Source: CAZWRV01 sp964636325 (GTDB taxonomy: Bacteria; Verrucomicrobiota; Lentisphaeria; Victivallales; GWF2-50-93). From it: a stretch of DNA of 7,559 bases. Position numbers and translations under genes: made by a program. The notes under the pieces are model-generated. The model saw only the letters and a program-made list of their open reading frames with translations, did not search any database and had not been told where the DNA came from. This document shows positions 6,281 through 7,559 of the stretch, one piece after another; the stretch's first letter is position 1; each line of letters opens with the position of its first letter. Where the stretch lies: the NCBI GenBank assembly GCA_964636325.1, contig CAZWRV010000160.1:1-7559 (forward strand), in the 5' to 3' direction.

Positions 6281-6571
6281 TTAGGTTTCGAAGGCCCCGT
6301 GGATGTTCTGCAATGACAATGCCGATGCAAGCGCCTTGACTCGCGAAGGGAATAGGGATTTGCCGTAAGGCCAGTCGGTCTCAAACGATACCCTGTCTTC
6401 CGGAGATATGGTTACCATCGCCTGCTGCTTGACGAAGCCCGTCCGCGGTTCAATGCAGATTGACACCTCGCGGTGCCCGCAGATGGCCGTGCGGTTTTTT
6501 TCGATCCAGTCCGCCAGGAGCGGGAGGAACGATGACTTGCTGCTAAACTTGATGGTCATGTGATCGCTCAA
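6281..6571 (-). CDS. Uncharacterised 96-residue protein (TTG start), last of overlapping chain
   Basis: A small soluble protein of unknown function. Its C-terminal half has an alternating-strand look (AMVTISPEDRVSFETDW) followed by LFPSRVKALASALSLQNIHGAFE. This resembles the FPARIRAAATAL...G-F motif found in a small domain of various bacterial proteins; that comparison is from memory. The TTG start at 6571 overlaps the SEC-C stop as TTGA and has AGAAGG eight bases upstream. The alternative ATG at 6559 would give 92 residues but has a much poorer site. The overlap implies translational coupling to the SEC-C gene, so the two products may act together. Confidence 0.72.
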   Translation of the reverse strand: MSDHMTIKFSSKSSFLPLLADWIEKNRTAICGHREVSICIEPRTGFVKQQAMVTISPEDRVSFETDWPYGKSLFPSRVKALASALSLQNIHGAFET

Positions 6572-6957
6572 TCATTTGCCCTTCTGAAATCCTCAACCTG
6601 TATATATCCCTTGCGCTTAAGGCTCATTGCAAAGTCAGTATCCGATCCGCCTGAAGACTTGATAGAGGTCGCGTCGTTCAGATCGGCTTCAGCCTGGGCC
6701 GAGGCGCTGCCTTCGATGCCGAAAACATGTTTCGGGTTTACTAGGCAGAAGTGTTCGCGCCACTCGTCCGCTGTGACCTGCTCGTAACATAGGACGGACG
6801 GCATATACCGGCCATTCCCGCCGTAGCTGCCATTTTCAAATCTGAAGCGCGCCGTCGGAGGCACGGCCGGATCCTCGGACGGCTTGCCAGCAAGGCAGCA
6901 TCTCTTGTATTTCCTGCCGCTGCCACAGGGACAGGGCTCATTTCTTCCGATATTCAC
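6568..6957 (-). CDS. SEC-C motif protein
   Basis: A 129-residue protein that opens with the zinc-binding SEC-C motif: GRNEPCPCGSGRKYKRCC at residues 4-21, with C9, C11, C20 and C21 as ligands. This motif, named for the C-terminus of SecA, also occurs on many stand-alone proteins as a protein- or nucleic-acid-contact module. The remaining about 100 residues (for example YMPSVLCYEQVTADEWREHFCLVNPKHVFG, written here as two pieces YMPSVLCYEQ and VTADEWREHFCLV) have no assigned fold. It starts with GTG at 6957, inside GTGA shared with the stop of the YqaE remnant, and GGGAG lies eight bases upstream. Its own stop overlaps the next gene as TTGA. Linkage to secG in the same window is probably coincidental, since SEC-C modules are common outside secretion. 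Confidence 0.85.
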   Translation of the reverse strand: MNIGRNEPCPCGSGRKYKRCCLAGKPSEDPAVPPTARFRFENGSYGGNGRYMPSVLCYEQVTADEWREHFCLVNPKHVFGIEGSASAQAEADLNDATSIKSSGGSDTDFAMSLKRKGYIQVEDFRRAND

Positions 6958-7079
6958 TTCTCTTGCTCCCGTATAAGACGTGCCTCGTTGTGGTTCCTCT
7001 TGCTTGACCTGCCGCAGCCCTTGTCGATGACGGCCAGCGACGGCAGGAGGATGCAGAGGATTGCGCGGGGTATGCTCAT
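6954..7079 (-). pseudogene. Truncated YqaE/Pmp3 (UPF0057) remnant, 41 codons
   Basis: A short frame that starts with ATG at 7079, overlaps the preceding gene as ATGA, and has GGGAG seven bases upstream. Residues 1-23 (MSIPRAILCILLP, then SLAVIDKGCG) match the first membrane segment of YqaE/Pmp3 small membrane proteins, whose usual form is ...LPPLAV-DKGCG. After GCG the family continues with a second hydrophobic segment (LLT-GWIPGVIAAL-type). Here that part is gone and replaced by a charged tail, SSKRNHNEARLIREQEK, read from the leader of the SEC-C gene. No other frame in the region restores the second segment, so this looks like a deletion, not a frameshift. It may still be translated as a single-span peptide. 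It was found by translating the gap between two genes by hand. Confidence 0.65.
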
Positions 7080-7393
7080 TTTGAATCTCCCAGCCTTGAC
7101 TCCATTAGGAAAACCTCGAAATCGTCTCTCATGCCGTAGAAATCTATTACCGCTATCGGACGGCCTTCATCCGGAACGATGTCAGTCCAAAGCTCAAGTT
7201 CCTTTACCGGATGTTTCCAGAGCCACCGCTTGGATTCGCCGTCCAGTTCCGGCTTGTCGGGGATGTCTAGCTTCTCAAGGATTTCCTTCCACTTGGCGGC
7301 AGGAACGCTGACATTCTCGAAGCACCGCATCCGCAGGCCGACGTCGAAGTTCTTCCTGATCTTCTCCGCCATTTTCCAAGATATGGTGGTCAT
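7076..7393 (-). CDS. Uncharacterised 105-residue protein, first gene of overlapping chain
   Basis: A small soluble alpha/beta-looking protein of unknown function. It begins MTTISWKMAEKIRKNF and has notable motifs LDGESKRWLW, LELWTDIVPDEGRPIAVIDFYG and RDDFEVFLMES. An ATG 24 bases further upstream (7417, giving MGEFQRSH) lies inside the repeat. I prefer 7393 because AGAGGAG stands four bases before it, while the upstream ATG has no ribosome binding site and its extra residues are entirely repeat-encoded. The stop overlaps the next start as ATGA. No promoter was recognised upstream; the repeat may carry one. The product may belong to a multicopy family if other repeat copies sit upstream of paralogues, which cannot be seen here. 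Confidence 0.8.
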   Translation of the reverse strand: MTTISWKMAEKIRKNFDVGLRMRCFENVSVPAAKWKEILEKLDIPDKPELDGESKRWLWKHPVKELELWTDIVPDEGRPIAVIDFYGMRDDFEVFLMESRLGDSK

Positions 7394-7397
7394 ATGG

Positions 7398-7404
7398 CTC
7401 CTCT
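7398..7404 (-). promoter_or_regulatory. Ribosome binding site supplied by repeat edge
   Basis: AGAGGAG reads toward the ATG at 7393 with CCAT between. It is the last part of the sequence shared with the left copy (107-113) and with the fragment at 7548-7559, so the start signal of the downstream gene belongs to the mobile or dispersed repeat and not to the gene. This decides the start in favour of 7393. Confidence 0.75.
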
Positions 7405-7516
7405 GAAACTCGCCCATCTTTGTCGCGAACTTTGTCGTTATCTTTGTCGTCTTCCGGAGGGTTGAGCCAAGCTCAACCGCGGCTCAGCACGGCTTCGCCC
7501 TCCGTCGAGTTTCTGA
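7398..7516 (-). repeat. Right copy of dispersed inverted-repeat element
   Basis: Positions 7398-7510 match the left copy in reverse orientation with one difference (7504). This copy shows the outer end that the left one lacks: TCAGAAACTCG on the minus strand (7516-7506) faces CGAGTTTCAGA (7412-7402) as an 11-bp terminal inverted repeat with one mismatch, giving an element of about 115 bp plus the GAGGAG edge. Inside are the same stem-loop, closing stem and three 12-base units (7415-7450). It points left into the 105-residue gene. No target-site duplication was recognised. Confidence 0.92.
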
Positions 7517-7525
7517 ACGACAGAA

Positions 7526-7540
7526 CTGCGAATCTCGCAG
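7526..7540. repeat. Short perfect hairpin between two repeat copies
   Basis: CTGCGA and TCGCAG form a 6-bp stem around a 3-base loop. It lies between the right repeat copy and the fragment at the window edge. On the minus strand it is followed by TTCTGTCGTT, which is not a convincing terminator tract. Confidence 0.5.
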
Positions 7541-7547
7541 ATGGCCA

Positions 7548-7559
7548 CTCCTCTGAAAC
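7548..7559 (-). repeat. Fragment of a third repeat copy at the window edge
   Basis: These 12 bases equal 7398-7409 and the complement of 102-113, and they stop at the same GAGGAG boundary. This suggests a further copy in the same orientation as the right one, beginning 31 bases beyond its terminal repeat and cut by the window end. Only 12 bases support it. Confidence 0.55.

Noticed and set aside
1..7559. The inverted copies as ends of one large composite transposon
   Set aside because: The interior contains single-copy housekeeping genes (pgk, tpiA, secG) and no transposase or integrase. Independent repeat insertions or contig ends at a repeat explain it better.

Overview
The window reads as bacterial DNA of fairly high G+C. 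It holds a conserved housekeeping block, several small uncharacterised genes, and two inward-facing copies of a short dispersed repeat at the two ends. The pgk-tpiA-secG order, the zinc-binding small proteins and the style of the genes suggest the PVC group (Verrucomicrobiota, Kiritimatiellota or Lentisphaerota). This placement is an inference from family resemblance; there is no rRNA marker to confirm it. Both ends lie inside repeat sequence, so the window may be a whole metagenomic contig that stopped at a repeated element.

Left half (1-4388). A minus-strand cluster reads pgk (phosphoglycerate kinase), tpiA (triosephosphate isomerase), secG (translocase subunit with an unusually long, internally repeated tail) and a D-2-hydroxyacid dehydrogenase. 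pgk and tpiA catalyse neighbouring glycolytic steps. A hairpin separates secG from the dehydrogenase. The dehydrogenase takes its last two codons and its stop codon from the left repeat copy. The 272-4389 side of pgk is a divergent promoter region (4111-4388), with a promoter candidate for pgk and an attenuator-like hairpin in the leader of the opposite gene.

Right half (4389-7559). A plus-strand gene encodes a 504-residue protein with an N-terminal four-cysteine cluster. It converges on a small zinc-ribbon-like protein gene. Beyond that, on the minus strand, lies a chain of four reading frames linked by three consecutive 4-base stop/start overlaps (ATGA, GTGA, TTGA): a 105-residue unknown, a 41-residue truncated YqaE/Pmp3 remnant, a SEC-C zinc-motif protein and a 96-residue unknown. 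The first gene of this chain takes its Shine-Dalgarno sequence from the right repeat copy.

The most interesting items are the repeat itself and this overlapping chain. The repeat copies match at 112 of 113 bases, have imperfect terminal inverted repeats, a stem-loop, three 12-base tandem units and an edge that is itself a ribosome binding site. The chain contains a broken YqaE gene that is too short for ordinary gene calling.
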